The position numbers and the translations under genes were made by a program. Source: Candidatus Peregrinibacteria bacterium (lineage in GTDB: Bacteria; Patescibacteriota; Gracilibacteria; UM-FILTER-43-11). From it: DNA of 32,668 nt. Location of the stretch: the NCBI GenBank assembly GCA_016934215.1, contig JAFGTE010000010.1, forward strand, positions 1 through 32,668. The letters run 5' to 3'. Below, in pieces: positions 7,266-14,025 of the stretch; within the stretch, counting starts at the first letter, position 1, and each line of letters begins with the position of its first letter. The notes under the pieces were generated by a model, which saw nothing but the letters and a program-made list of their open reading frames with translations, was not told the origin of the DNA and did no database searches.

Positions 7266-7316
7266 ACTGGCAGCCAAAAGCCGGTCATTTTTTATGGCCC
7301 GTTTTTTGCTGCCAGT
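7266..7316 (+). terminator. long hairpin with internal T-run, possible attenuator
   Basis: ACTGGCAGC (7266-7274) pairs with GCTGCCAGT (7308-7316). The stem continues inward through AAAA/TTTT and GGTCAT/ATGGCC (7283-7288 with 7294-7299) with only two mismatches. The inner part alone, about 7280-7301, is followed by TTTTTT at 7302-7307 and so has the form of an intrinsic terminator nested in a longer stem. Confidence 0.4.
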
Positions 7317-7382
7317 TGCTACGGACTGGAGCCTGCTTGCCATGTGGCAGCAGAAGGGTTTATGCCCGGAAAGGACTATCCC

Positions 7383-7430
7383 ATGGAACACAAACTCTTG
7401 CTCAACGGAGGCAAGCCATGGAAGTGCTGA
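7383..7430 (+). CDS. candidate upstream ORF overlapping the gene start, 15 codons
   Basis: ATG at 7383 follows AAAGGA by about seven bases and gives the peptide MEHKLLLNGGKPWKC. Its stop (7428-7430) lies 10 bases inside the gene that starts at 7418. The GGAGG that serves the main gene is inside this small frame. Translation of the two would therefore be coupled. It could also be chance, as the frame is short. Confidence 0.35.
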   Translation: MEHKLLLNGGKPWKC

Positions 7431-7831
7431 GCATCCTACTCGTGACGGCGGTACTCGCCTTGGCCGGTTCGGCCCTGAAGGTGAAGGAGTCGTGTGGCAT
7501 CCTCGTGACTGCGCGCGCTTCGCCGAGTTTCCCTCAGATGGCGGTTCTGCCCGTCTTCCGCTTCGCGGACACCAGGTGCGACGGACTTCTCACGGTGCAG
7601 TCGACCGCCAAGAACGGCGGTGACGACTTCATCGTCGACGATTCGTGCGTCACGCCAGCCCATCGCCTGATGGAACGGCGGATTCGCCTCCAACTCGTTC
7701 GGACCTTCGAACGGGCTGGATCCTACGACCAGGCCAGGATGATCAAGAAGCAGGTCGTCCGCACGACACCACGGCCCTTCCGGGGTCTTGTCAACGTCGT
7801 GCTGCAGGAGGTCTACCCCCTCGCCAGCTAG
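7418..7831 (+). CDS. hypothetical signal-anchored protein, high-GC, probably transferred
   Basis: I do not recognise this 137-residue protein. It starts at ATG 7418 after a strong GGAGG. Residues 1-20 (MEVLSILLVTAVLALAGSAL) look like a signal anchor; the rest is probably outside the membrane, with three cysteines (about 25, 54 and 74) and a basic C-terminal half. The codons end mostly in G or C, unlike the neighbours, and the region is roughly 60% G+C by eye. The frame stays open upstream to a TTG at 7196, but that part has ordinary composition and overlaps the hairpins, so I reject it. A stable hairpin follows at 7884-7922. Acquisition from a high-GC donor is the simplest reading. Confidence 0.65.
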   Translation: MEVLSILLVTAVLALAGSALKVKESCGILVTARASPSFPQMAVLPVFRFADTRCDGLLTVQSTAKNGGDDFIVDDSCVTPAHRLMERRIRLQLVRTFERAGSYDQARMIKKQVVRTTPRPFRGLVNVVLQEVYPLAS

Positions 7832-7883
7832 CGAACATCGCATTCGGCACCTGTTCCTCTCAACCCGCACAGCAGAGAGTGCA

Positions 7884-7922
7884 CCCGGTCCCCATCCGCT
7901 CACCAGCGGATCGGGGGCCGGG
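7884..7922 (+). terminator. very stable GC hairpin after the high-GC gene
   Basis: CCCGGTCCCCATCCGCT (7884-7900), loop CACC, and the complementary arm 7905-7922 form about 17 pairs with one bulged C and one G-T pair. There is no T-run. Such T-less, GC-rich hairpins end transcripts in high-GC bacteria, and this one has the same unusual composition as the gene it follows. Confidence 0.6.
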
Positions 7923-7940
7923 ACACTCGATTAACCCACT

Positions 7941-9584
7941 ATGTCACTCTCAGAGTTTCCTCATCAAAGGCCCCTTAGTTCATTAGCTTCATACGGAATA
8001 AATACTCCGGAAACAGCTGATACGCTCAAACAGAATTTCCCCCGGCTTTATGCCAGGGTACTCGATTATCTGCGTGAAAAATTCTGTCTCGCCGAAGCTG
8101 ACCTTTCCGGTCACGATGATCTGATTCGTCTGCTTATTGATTCGGCGGAATGTTTTGAACGCTATGACCATCTGATTATAGAAAATACTCAGCTTTTCAG
8201 AGCTTCTGTTAAAAATGCTTTGATGAACTTGGGAATTGATTCGGAAGATGAAGAAGAGCTTGCTGAAAACACAGATATTGTCAGAAGAAATATAGGAACC
8301 ACTTTTGAAGGTGTAGAAACTTTCCTGGAAGGTTTTTATCCTTTGGCAGTTGTTAACGCATGCGATCAAGAAATGAAACTGGCCCTTCGTGAAGGAGCTG
8401 TTGCTGAAATGGATGATCGTTTTGGTGCCTTGACTGCTCACTGGTCTGAACAAAATTGCGCTCTTTCCGATACTGAAATGGAAGCCCGTTTTATAGAGAG
8501 GGCGGGTATCGGCAACCGGTTTCTTACGACGTATTGTGATTCAGCATTTGTTGGCTTGGTGGATGAATCGCTTCAGAAGACTGTTGACGCAAGACTGGCA
8601 GGAATCAACAGAAAGAAGGGATGGTCTGGATTTGTTAAAAGTATGAAACGACGCATTACGCATTCATTGGAAAATATTCAGCCAGGGCAGGAGAGACGAT
8701 TTCTGCCCGAAAACTGTTTTTTTGCGGAGAATGGTGCGCAGGCTTTTTCTAAATTTCGTAAAGCGTGCATTCCTGCGGGCAGCCGGGTACTTGTAACCAC
8801 TGAGGAATATTCCGAAATTATTGAAGATATGGAAAAAGAAGGAATTGAAATGGTAGAATTTTCCGGTTTGGAGGATCTGATTCAAAAACTGGACCGTTCC
8901 GATTTTGATTTTATTCTGGCCAGTGAAGTGAGCCGGCTTGGAACCGTTCATCGACTGTGTGATTATCACAAAGTCAGAGCTCATCTGTCGCCGGATACCA
9001 AATTGATTGTTGACTCTTGTCAGTCAGCGGGCCGGTGGCAGCACGATTTAGGTGCCTGTATGGCTGACGTGGTCTTTTTAAGCACTCAGAAAGGATCTGA
9101 TCTGGGGAATAGTGAAGGGGTACTCGTTTTTTCCGATGATTTTGACTATGATGGCGTCACTGATCCGCCCGGATCGCTCGGTCATGAGCTGATTGGGCGG
9201 ACTGCGTTTGCCCTGAATCCTGATGGCCTTGCCACTCTTACCCCCGCTCAGCGGGCTGAAGCGATCAGCGACCGGACGAAAAAGTTTTTAGAGCTGGTTC
9301 AGGCGGTGAATGTCCAGGTGGGTCATCGCATTCAGGTACTCAGTCCGCTTGATCCCGGTACTGGAATAATGGGGCATGCTGTTCAGTTAAAAGTCGATGG
9401 TGTTTCACGGGAAGACATTTGTGAACTGGCTGAATCTTATGGTGTTTATATTGCAGATAAACAGGTTATGAAAGAAGATGATCAGTCCCTCAGGATTGCT
9501 TTTCATCCTTATATGAATAATCAGGCGCTTAAAATTATCGCTTACGTGCTTTTATTGGCCTGCGACGCTTATCCATTGAAGTAG
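7941..9584 (+). CDS. PLP-dependent aminotransferase class V-like protein with novel N-terminal domain
   Basis: The C-terminal two thirds (about 255-540) look like a divergent class V aminotransferase/cysteine desulfurase fold. LIVDSCQSAG supplies the PLP-ring aspartate (D358) and the Gln (Q361), ADVVFLSTQKGSDL supplies the likely Schiff-base lysine K384, and SLRIAFHPYMNNQALKII matches the family's C-terminal strand-helix. The N-terminal 250 residues are soluble, acidic and helical, match nothing I know, and are absent from standard members. The substrate cannot be told. No Shine-Dalgarno is evident at 7941. The last 50 bases overlap the end of the convergent trmB-like gene. Confidence 0.7.
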   Translation: MSLSEFPHQRPLSSLASYGINTPETADTLKQNFPRLYARVLDYLREKFCLAEADLSGHDDLIRLLIDSAECFERYDHLIIENTQLFRASVKNALMNLGIDSEDEEELAENTDIVRRNIGTTFEGVETFLEGFYPLAVVNACDQEMKLALREGAVAEMDDRFGALTAHWSEQNCALSDTEMEARFIERAGIGNRFLTTYCDSAFVGLVDESLQKTVDARLAGINRKKGWSGFVKSMKRRITHSLENIQPGQERRFLPENCFFAENGAQAFSKFRKACIPAGSRVLVTTEEYSEIIEDMEKEGIEMVEFSGLEDLIQKLDRSDFDFILASEVSRLGTVHRLCDYHKVRAHLSPDTKLIVDSCQSAGRWQHDLGACMADVVFLSTQKGSDLGNSEGVLVFSDDFDYDGVTDPPGSLGHELIGRTAFALNPDGLATLTPAQRAEAISDRTKKFLELVQAVNVQVGHRIQVLSPLDPGTGIMGHAVQLKVDGVSREDICELAESYGVYIADKQVMKEDDQSLRIAFHPYMNNQALKIIAYVLLLACDAYPLK

Positions 9585-10332
9585 CTTCCTTCCAGGCAAG
9601 CTCAAATAAAACTCCCATGGCTTCGTAAATCTCATGGCTTTCTATTAAGATGCCCAATTTTTCTTTCCAGGAAGTGATGACAATTTTGTTATCGTAAAAC
9701 TGAATCTCGGGGTTGAAGTCGTATTTTTCCCTGGGGATCAGCCGGCTGTGGCGCCCTTCTTTAGCGTCGTGTCTGGTTCGTTCGCGGGCCAGGGGAGTGT
9801 CCGGGTGAATGGATCTGATATCAATTTTATTGGCGACCCGTCTTTTGTAATAGGTTTTAAAATATTCCGGCAGGGCACCGTGCATTCCTTCAAAGGAAGC
9901 CAGAGAACGGATTGTCTCCTGAGATTTCAGGGTATCTTCATATACCTTTTTGAGCCCGTCGTCTCCTTCGTAGAAAGTTACTTTCGGTTTGGTGCTTTCG
10001 GGTCGGAAACGGGATTCTAGTTCGGCCATCACGCTACTTAATTGAGCGATTTTTGTATCGATTTTAGCATTCATGTCCACCCGTTGGCTTTCGAGCAGGT
10101 TTACCAGATTCCTTGGTTCTTCCGGACGGTATAACTGAGTGTTGGCACGCTTGGTCTTTTCGATAACTCCTTTTTCCACCAGTTTGTCCAGAATGAAGCG
10201 GGTGGTGTTTCGGGGGATCTTTACCCGGCGTGCAATCACGGAGGCAGGCTGGGAACCAAGGTTCAGATTGGTCAGGTACACCTCTATTTCTTTTTCATTG
10301 AGTCCGATGTTTTGAAGCACGTTTTTGATCAT
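9535..10332 (-). CDS. TrmB-family transcriptional regulator
   Basis: Residues 1-70 are a winged helix (MIKNVLQNIGLNEKEIEVYL, then SQPASVIARRVKIPRNTTRFILDKLVEKGVIE), the TrmB N-terminal pattern. A coiled segment (about 85-105) and a C-terminal PLD-like sensor region (FYEGDDGLKKVYEDTL...) follow. TrmB proteins bind sugars or other small ligands; which one here is unknown. The frame extends to a TTG at 10356, but that lies inside the promoter; ATG at 10332 gives the family N-terminus (265 residues) and an almost leaderless mRNA. The C-terminus is very basic (KRRRPIKARKR) and is encoded antisense to the end of the PLP-like gene. A palindromic site over its promoter suggests autoregulation. Confidence 0.85.
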   Translation of the reverse strand: MIKNVLQNIGLNEKEIEVYLTNLNLGSQPASVIARRVKIPRNTTRFILDKLVEKGVIEKTKRANTQLYRPEEPRNLVNLLESQRVDMNAKIDTKIAQLSSVMAELESRFRPESTKPKVTFYEGDDGLKKVYEDTLKSQETIRSLASFEGMHGALPEYFKTYYKRRVANKIDIRSIHPDTPLARERTRHDAKEGRHSRLIPREKYDFNPEIQFYDNKIVITSWKEKLGILIESHEIYEAMGVLFELAWKEATSMDKRRRPIKARKR

Positions 10333-10340
10333 TTTCAATT

Positions 10341-10378
10341 TAATTAGTGATGACAAGATTATGTTGTCAATCTAATTA
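10341..10378 (-). promoter_or_regulatory. trmB-like promoter with operator dyad
   Basis: On the minus strand TTGACA (10370-10365), 18 bp and TAATTA (10346-10341) form the promoter; transcription would start around 10334, two or three bases before the ATG. TGACAA (10351-10356), seven bases and TTGTCA (10364-10369) form a perfect dyad over the -35 and spacer, flanked symmetrically by TAATTA at 10341-10346 and 10373-10378. This is a natural operator for the regulator itself. Confidence 0.6.
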
Positions 10379-10429
10379 TAGCTTAAATAAAGCCAAAAAG
10401 CAAGTATTTTGTATATGGATATATAGCTA

Positions 10430-10458
10430 TTGACAATATTTGTTTTTCAATTTATAAT
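10430..10458 (+). promoter_or_regulatory. perfect consensus promoter with second operator-like dyad
   Basis: TTGACA (10430-10435), a 17-bp spacer and TATAAT (10453-10458) match the sigma70 consensus exactly. TGACAA (10431-10436), seven bases and TTTTCA (10444-10449) repeat the trmB dyad with one mismatch and in the same position relative to the -35. A strong promoter held by a repressor is the expected arrangement. Confidence 0.75.
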
Positions 10459-10464
10459 ACTCCT

Positions 10465-10747
10465 CCACCATAAAAAAACACAAACATTTGATCTTTAAAA
10501 AGAAGACCTTCCTAATAAAGGATTAGTGCAAATAGGAGAAGCATTTAATTACGTGGCGGTTCGTGAACTCTCGCTCACTATAGTCTGCCTATAAGGTTCA
10601 GACTCCTGAGAGGTATACCGGCTGTCAGGTTCCATTTGTCGCTTCTATTGCCATCTCACTTCCAGCAAATCGTCATCTATTTATCGACAACCTGCTGCGC
10701 AGTTGGAATTCCTATTTGTACCAATTCTTTATTAATAATTTTGTCCT
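10465..10747 (+). ncRNA. structured leader RNA (about 280 nt) before the 84-residue gene
   Basis: This gap of nearly 300 bases has no long gene. It contains consecutive hairpins: GTGGCG-GTTC/GAAC-CGC-T-CAC (10553-10578), AGTCTG/CAGACT (10582-10604), CCTGA/TCAGG (10605-10629) with GGTATACC inside, and CAAC-CTGC/GCAGTTG (10688-10705). A GTG-started frame (10526-10594, 22 codons, beginning after AAAGGA) overlaps the first two and could be a leader peptide. I find none of the conserved cores of RNase P RNA, tmRNA or SRP RNA. The perfect promoter suggests an abundant RNA or a tightly regulated leader. Confidence 0.5.
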
Positions 10748-11002
10748 ATGAAATCAAATCTGAATCCAAACCGACCTAAAACAGATATTATCGGTTTTAC
10801 TTCAATGCAGTCGCCGGAAGCCATCTTCTTAGATAGTTATGCAATATTAGTTTCCATGGGTGTCAGACATGATATTGCCCAAAGTCTTGCCTCTTATACC
10901 GCTTTCCAGGAAACGGCTTTTGATCCGCAGTCGTCAATACTTGTTCATTTGCATGAAGAAATAGGCCAGGAGCCGAGTGTCAATGGAGGGATGGCCGCTT
11001 AG
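10748..11002 (+). CDS. hypothetical protein, 84 residues
   Basis: I do not recognise it. It is soluble, with a polar N-terminus (MKSNLNPNRPKTDI) and a helical middle (SPEAIFLDSYAILVSMGVRHDIAQSLASYTAF), and an acidic end. It is the first coding frame behind the consensus promoter at 10430-10458 and the structured leader. No Shine-Dalgarno is evident. The codon use is like the neighbours. The hairpin at 11044-11097 separates it from the 515-residue gene, so the two may form one regulated unit. Confidence 0.55.
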   Translation: MKSNLNPNRPKTDIIGFTSMQSPEAIFLDSYAILVSMGVRHDIAQSLASYTAFQETAFDPQSSILVHLHEEIGQEPSVNGGMAA

Positions 11003-11043
11003 TTTAGTTATTCAGTCCAATGTAGACATGAATAAGGGGTTAA

Positions 11044-11097
11044 CCTCCCGCCTATCCGAAATAACACACTAATGTGAATAAGGCGGATGGCGGGAGG
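11044..11097. repeat. GC-rich palindrome
   Basis: CCTCCCGCC (11044-11052), a bulged T and ATCCG (11054-11058) pair with CGGAT (11084-11088) and GGCGGGAGG (11089-11097); CACA/TGTG forms a small inner stem. There is no T-run after it, so it is a weak candidate for a terminator. Its TCCCGCC/GGCGGGA core resembles the palindromes at 1967-1982, 17932-17949 and 28659-28675. Confidence 0.6.
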
Positions 11098-11123
11098 CCA
11101 GCTTCTAATCTTAAAGCAATTTT

Positions 11124-12671
11124 ATGTCTGAATCACAAGACGCTTGTCGCGTTTCTAAACCTACAACAGGAACTCAGCGAAGGGTCGTACTGAGACTTGT
11201 TGAGGATACACTTCCCGATATCGGGAATCTGGATGTTATTTTGAAGGAATCGGAAAAGGTTATCTCTCACGCCTCTCTCACAGAGGAGCGTATTGATGAA
11301 ATGATCCAAAAACGTGCGGGACTCCTTGAACGACTGCAAAATACGGAGGCGACTCGTGATCAGCGTTTGGAGCATGTTCAGGATTACGATCCTTTCGGGG
11401 ATATCGATGTCGGTAACTATGAGGGGTTGGTTTCAGCAGGTGTGCTGGATGCAGAAAATGCCGTAAGGCTTAAGAAGCTCGATGCTGTTATTGACAGGCT
11501 GAGTTCACTGGATCCGCCTACGATCGATTCTGCGACGGAGTTAAAGAAGCTTTCAGCTTTGAGAGAATCTTTTCAGAAACAGCTGGAGGAGCGGATCAAA
11601 ATAAGACAGCAGGCGGTCATTGATCGCCGTGTGGAGGTCAGAAACAAGGTGCTTAGTCATTACCTGAAACGAACCGGAGGTTTGAGAGCGGCCATTGCTG
11701 AAATTGATGCTCAACCAAAAGTATTGGAAAAATTGAAAGTGCTGGAAGCAGAAACAAGAGAAAAACGTAAAAAAGAAATGGAACAGTTTGTGCGCATGAT
11801 GAATGAATCCGTTCAGGTATTGAGTGACAGGCATGCGAAGGTGTTCAAACGATTGAGTGAGCTTACCGGTAATGAAAATATTACTGAAGACCTTCTGAAT
11901 GCGTTTCTGAAAGAAAGTGCGCAAAGACAGCGTAATATTTTTACTGGTGTACGGAATCGCCTTATAGGATCAGTCATTGATGGTGAGGGTAAAGGGCAGC
12001 TCAAGTCATCAAAAGAGGTGGTACCCTGGGCGGAGCATTCTGCTAATATTTCTTATGTCGAGACAGTGAATGGCCTCCGGTACTTTGGTAACAGAAAACG
12101 CCTTGAGACTATGGCTGCTGCCGGAGATGTGCAGGCTGCGCAATTGCTGGAGGAATGTGAGCAATTAATCAATGAGAATGAAGTACTTCGCCGGCTTATA
12201 GGAAAGAAACATATTACGGACAGGGAAACAGGCAAAAAGTGTCTGGGCCCATTCTGGGCCGCCTTTGAGACCAGAAAAGCAAATGACGAGACGGGCGTTA
12301 CTGAGGTGCGCAGAAAAAAGCGAAAAGAGGCTGCAGAACTGGAGGCAAAGACGAAAAAAGCCATGGCTGACATCATAAAGCAAGGAGGATTCGCCGTGAC
12401 GGTACCTGTTTATACGAGTATACGAGGTAAACAGCAATTATCCGGAAAGAAGAAGGGGGCGGTGCGTCTTGAAAGGGATAAATCCAAAAAAGGCAGCGAG
12501 ATTTGGCGGGTAGCGGAAGCAGCTGGCGGGGCAGATATTCTTGAGGTCGGATCGACTTCCCCCCTCAATATGAGTTCATTTCCAAGCTGGGTCAGAGAGC
12601 CGGCACAGAAAAAATTCATTATGCGTGGAGAGGACTTTGTCGAGTTCCTTGTTTATGAATCAGAAGAATAA
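11124..12671 (+). CDS. hypothetical soluble coiled-coil protein, 515 residues
   Basis: I cannot assign a family. There is no signal peptide or membrane segment. Residues about 35-265 are rich in charged heptad-like helices (EERIDEMIQKRAGLLERLQ, ALRESFQKQLEERIKIRQQ, AETREKRKKEMEQFVRMM) and probably form a long coiled coil. The C-terminal half has a mixed region with GLRYFGNRKRLETMAAAGD and a lysine/arginine-rich stretch (about 390-415, RRKKRKEAAELEAKTKKA), and it ends acidic. It may be a structural or nucleic-acid-associated protein, but that is a guess. It lies downstream of the consensus promoter and the 84-residue gene and may share their regulation. Confidence 0.7.
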   Translation: MSESQDACRVSKPTTGTQRRVVLRLVEDTLPDIGNLDVILKESEKVISHASLTEERIDEMIQKRAGLLERLQNTEATRDQRLEHVQDYDPFGDIDVGNYEGLVSAGVLDAENAVRLKKLDAVIDRLSSLDPPTIDSATELKKLSALRESFQKQLEERIKIRQQAVIDRRVEVRNKVLSHYLKRTGGLRAAIAEIDAQPKVLEKLKVLEAETREKRKKEMEQFVRMMNESVQVLSDRHAKVFKRLSELTGNENITEDLLNAFLKESAQRQRNIFTGVRNRLIGSVIDGEGKGQLKSSKEVVPWAEHSANISYVETVNGLRYFGNRKRLETMAAAGDVQAAQLLEECEQLINENEVLRRLIGKKHITDRETGKKCLGPFWAAFETRKANDETGVTEVRRKKRKEAAELEAKTKKAMADIIKQGGFAVTVPVYTSIRGKQQLSGKKKGAVRLERDKSKKGSEIWRVAEAAGGADILEVGSTSPLNMSSFPSWVREPAQKKFIMRGEDFVEFLVYESEE

Positions 12672-12726
12672 CAATGGAAATCCGGATTAAAAGTCGCTAG
12701 ACTCATGGCACATATCTGAATGTTCC

Positions 12727-14025
12727 ATGATCAAAGTCGCCGTCATCGCTCTGGGCTGTCCCAAGAATATTGCTGATACCGAATCGGTGATCGCTGAGTT
12801 TTCGTCCTGGTTTCAGCTTTCCAATTTGAGCGACGCGGATCTTGTCATCATCAATTCCTGTGCTTTTTTAAAGGCTTCGCGGGATGAAGTGCATGAAAAT
12901 ATCGAGGCACTCAAAAACAGGAATGTCGTTCTGATCGGCTGTCTGACGACTCAGCTCACGGAGGCTTTCTTCAAAGATTATCCTCAGGTAAAGGCCATTG
13001 TGTCGCCGGTGAATTATGGGAAAATCGATAGCATCCTCAGGCGGGTGGCCAAAGGCGAGCAGGTATTCTGCGTCGATCCGGAACCGGATAAATTTACAGA
13101 ATTATCCGGAAAATTTCTGATTACGCCGCCCAGTTTTTCTTACGTCAAGATCGCGGAGGGCTGTAACAATGGCTGTGCGTTCTGTCTGATTCCCAGACTT
13201 CGGGGTAATTACCGGAGCCGGCCGATGGAATCTATTCTCTCCGAGGTCAAACAGCTGGTAAAAATCGGAATCAAGGAAATCATTTTGGTGGCGCAGGATA
13301 CCGGTTTTTATGGGGCGGACTTATATAAGAAAAAAGTACTGCCTGAACTTCTGAGAAAAATCACGGCCATTAAAGGGGATTTCTGGGTGCGGGTACTTTA
13401 TGTGTATCCCGAACGGGTGACGGACGAACTCCTTTCGGTTATGGCCGCTTCTCCGAAGATCTGCAAATACCTCGATATTCCTTTGCAGCACGGTGACCCC
13501 GATATTTTAAAGGCGATGCGACGTCCTTATGACCTGAAACTTCTTTATGAGAAACTCGATAAGATCCGTCAGGTGGTTCCGGGAATCACTCTGCGCACCA
13601 GCCTGATTGCCGGCTTCCCCGGCGAAACCAAAAAACAGTTTCAAAACCTTCTCGAATTCATTAAAAAGATTGATTTTGATCATGTGGGTGTTTTTGCTTA
13701 TTCCCGCGAGCCGGGAACCGATGCTTTTAAGCTGAAAGGTCAGGTTCCTTCCGCTGAAAAAGAAAAGCGAAGAGGGGAGGCGATGCTGATTCAGCAGAAA
13801 ATTTCGCTTCGGAAGAACCGTGAGCTTATTGGGGCGGTTCAGCGGTGTCTGATTGAGGACTATGACGATGAAAAAAAGCAATTTATAGGACGTACCATGA
13901 AATTTGCGCCGGAAGTGGACGGTAAAGTCTACATTACATCAGGCAAGAAACTCCGGCTGAATGAATTTTCAGATATCAAAATCACCGACGCTTCGGAATA
14001 CGACTTATTCGCAGAAGTTATTTGA
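12727..14025 (+). CDS. rimO: RimO-type methylthiotransferase
   Basis: RimO is a radical-SAM enzyme that methylthiolates an aspartate of ribosomal protein uS12. The 432 residues show the three domains in order: MTTase N-terminal domain with cluster cysteines C11 (LGCPKN), C45 (NSCAF) and C72 (IGCLT); radical-SAM core with C146, C150 and C153 (CNNGCAFC) followed by LIPRLRGNYRSR; and a C-terminal TRAM domain from about 365. LGCPKN and LQHGDPDILKAMRR are closer to RimO than to MiaB. The stop overlaps the end of the convergent epimerase gene by eight bases. Confidence 0.9.
   Translation: MIKVAVIALGCPKNIADTESVIAEFSSWFQLSNLSDADLVIINSCAFLKASRDEVHENIEALKNRNVVLIGCLTTQLTEAFFKDYPQVKAIVSPVNYGKIDSILRRVAKGEQVFCVDPEPDKFTELSGKFLITPPSFSYVKIAEGCNNGCAFCLIPRLRGNYRSRPMESILSEVKQLVKIGIKEIILVAQDTGFYGADLYKKKVLPELLRKITAIKGDFWVRVLYVYPERVTDELLSVMAASPKICKYLDIPLQHGDPDILKAMRRPYDLKLLYEKLDKIRQVVPGITLRTSLIAGFPGETKKQFQNLLEFIKKIDFDHVGVFAYSREPGTDAFKLKGQVPSAEKEKRRGEAMLIQQKISLRKNRELIGAVQRCLIEDYDDEKKQFIGRTMKFAPEVDGKVYITSGKKLRLNEFSDIKITDASEYDLFAEVI

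Larger units (their letters stand above)
7135..7417 (+). ncRNA. structured leader RNA (about 280 nt) of the high-GC gene
   Basis: No long gene is convincing in this gap. It holds a series of hairpins: CGGAGA/TCTCTG at 7174-7193; AAAATGGCT/AGC-T-CATTTT around 7202-7226; a second CGGAGA/TCTCTG at 7232-7252; a long near-perfect stem at 7266-7316; and CTGCT-T-GCCA/TGGC-AGCAG around 7333-7353. Two short reading frames with good ribosome sites lie inside (7185-7262 and 7383-7430). Part of the 7266-7316 hairpin (7280-7301) is followed by six T (7302-7307), so it could terminate transcription. I find no signature of RNase P RNA, tmRNA, SRP RNA or a riboswitch I know. A cis-acting regulatory leader or a stand-alone RNA are both possible. 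Confidence 0.55.

Noticed and set aside
7196-7417. Extension of the high-GC gene upstream to a TTG at 7196
   Set aside because: The extension has different composition, runs through strong hairpins, gives an unlikely Cys/Arg-rich peptide and lacks a ribosome site; ATG 7418 has GGAGG.
7135-7417. RNase P RNA, tmRNA or SRP RNA in the structured leader
   Set aside because: The conserved cores I would expect (for example GAGGAAAGTCC for RNase P, GGAAGGAAGCAGC for SRP) are absent. The same holds for 10465-10747.
7436-7903. Long minus-strand reading frame (155 codons) across the high-GC gene
   Set aside because: High-GC DNA leaves several frames open. The plus frame has a strong ribosome site, a signal-anchor start, GC-ending codons and a downstream hairpin; the minus frame has none of these.
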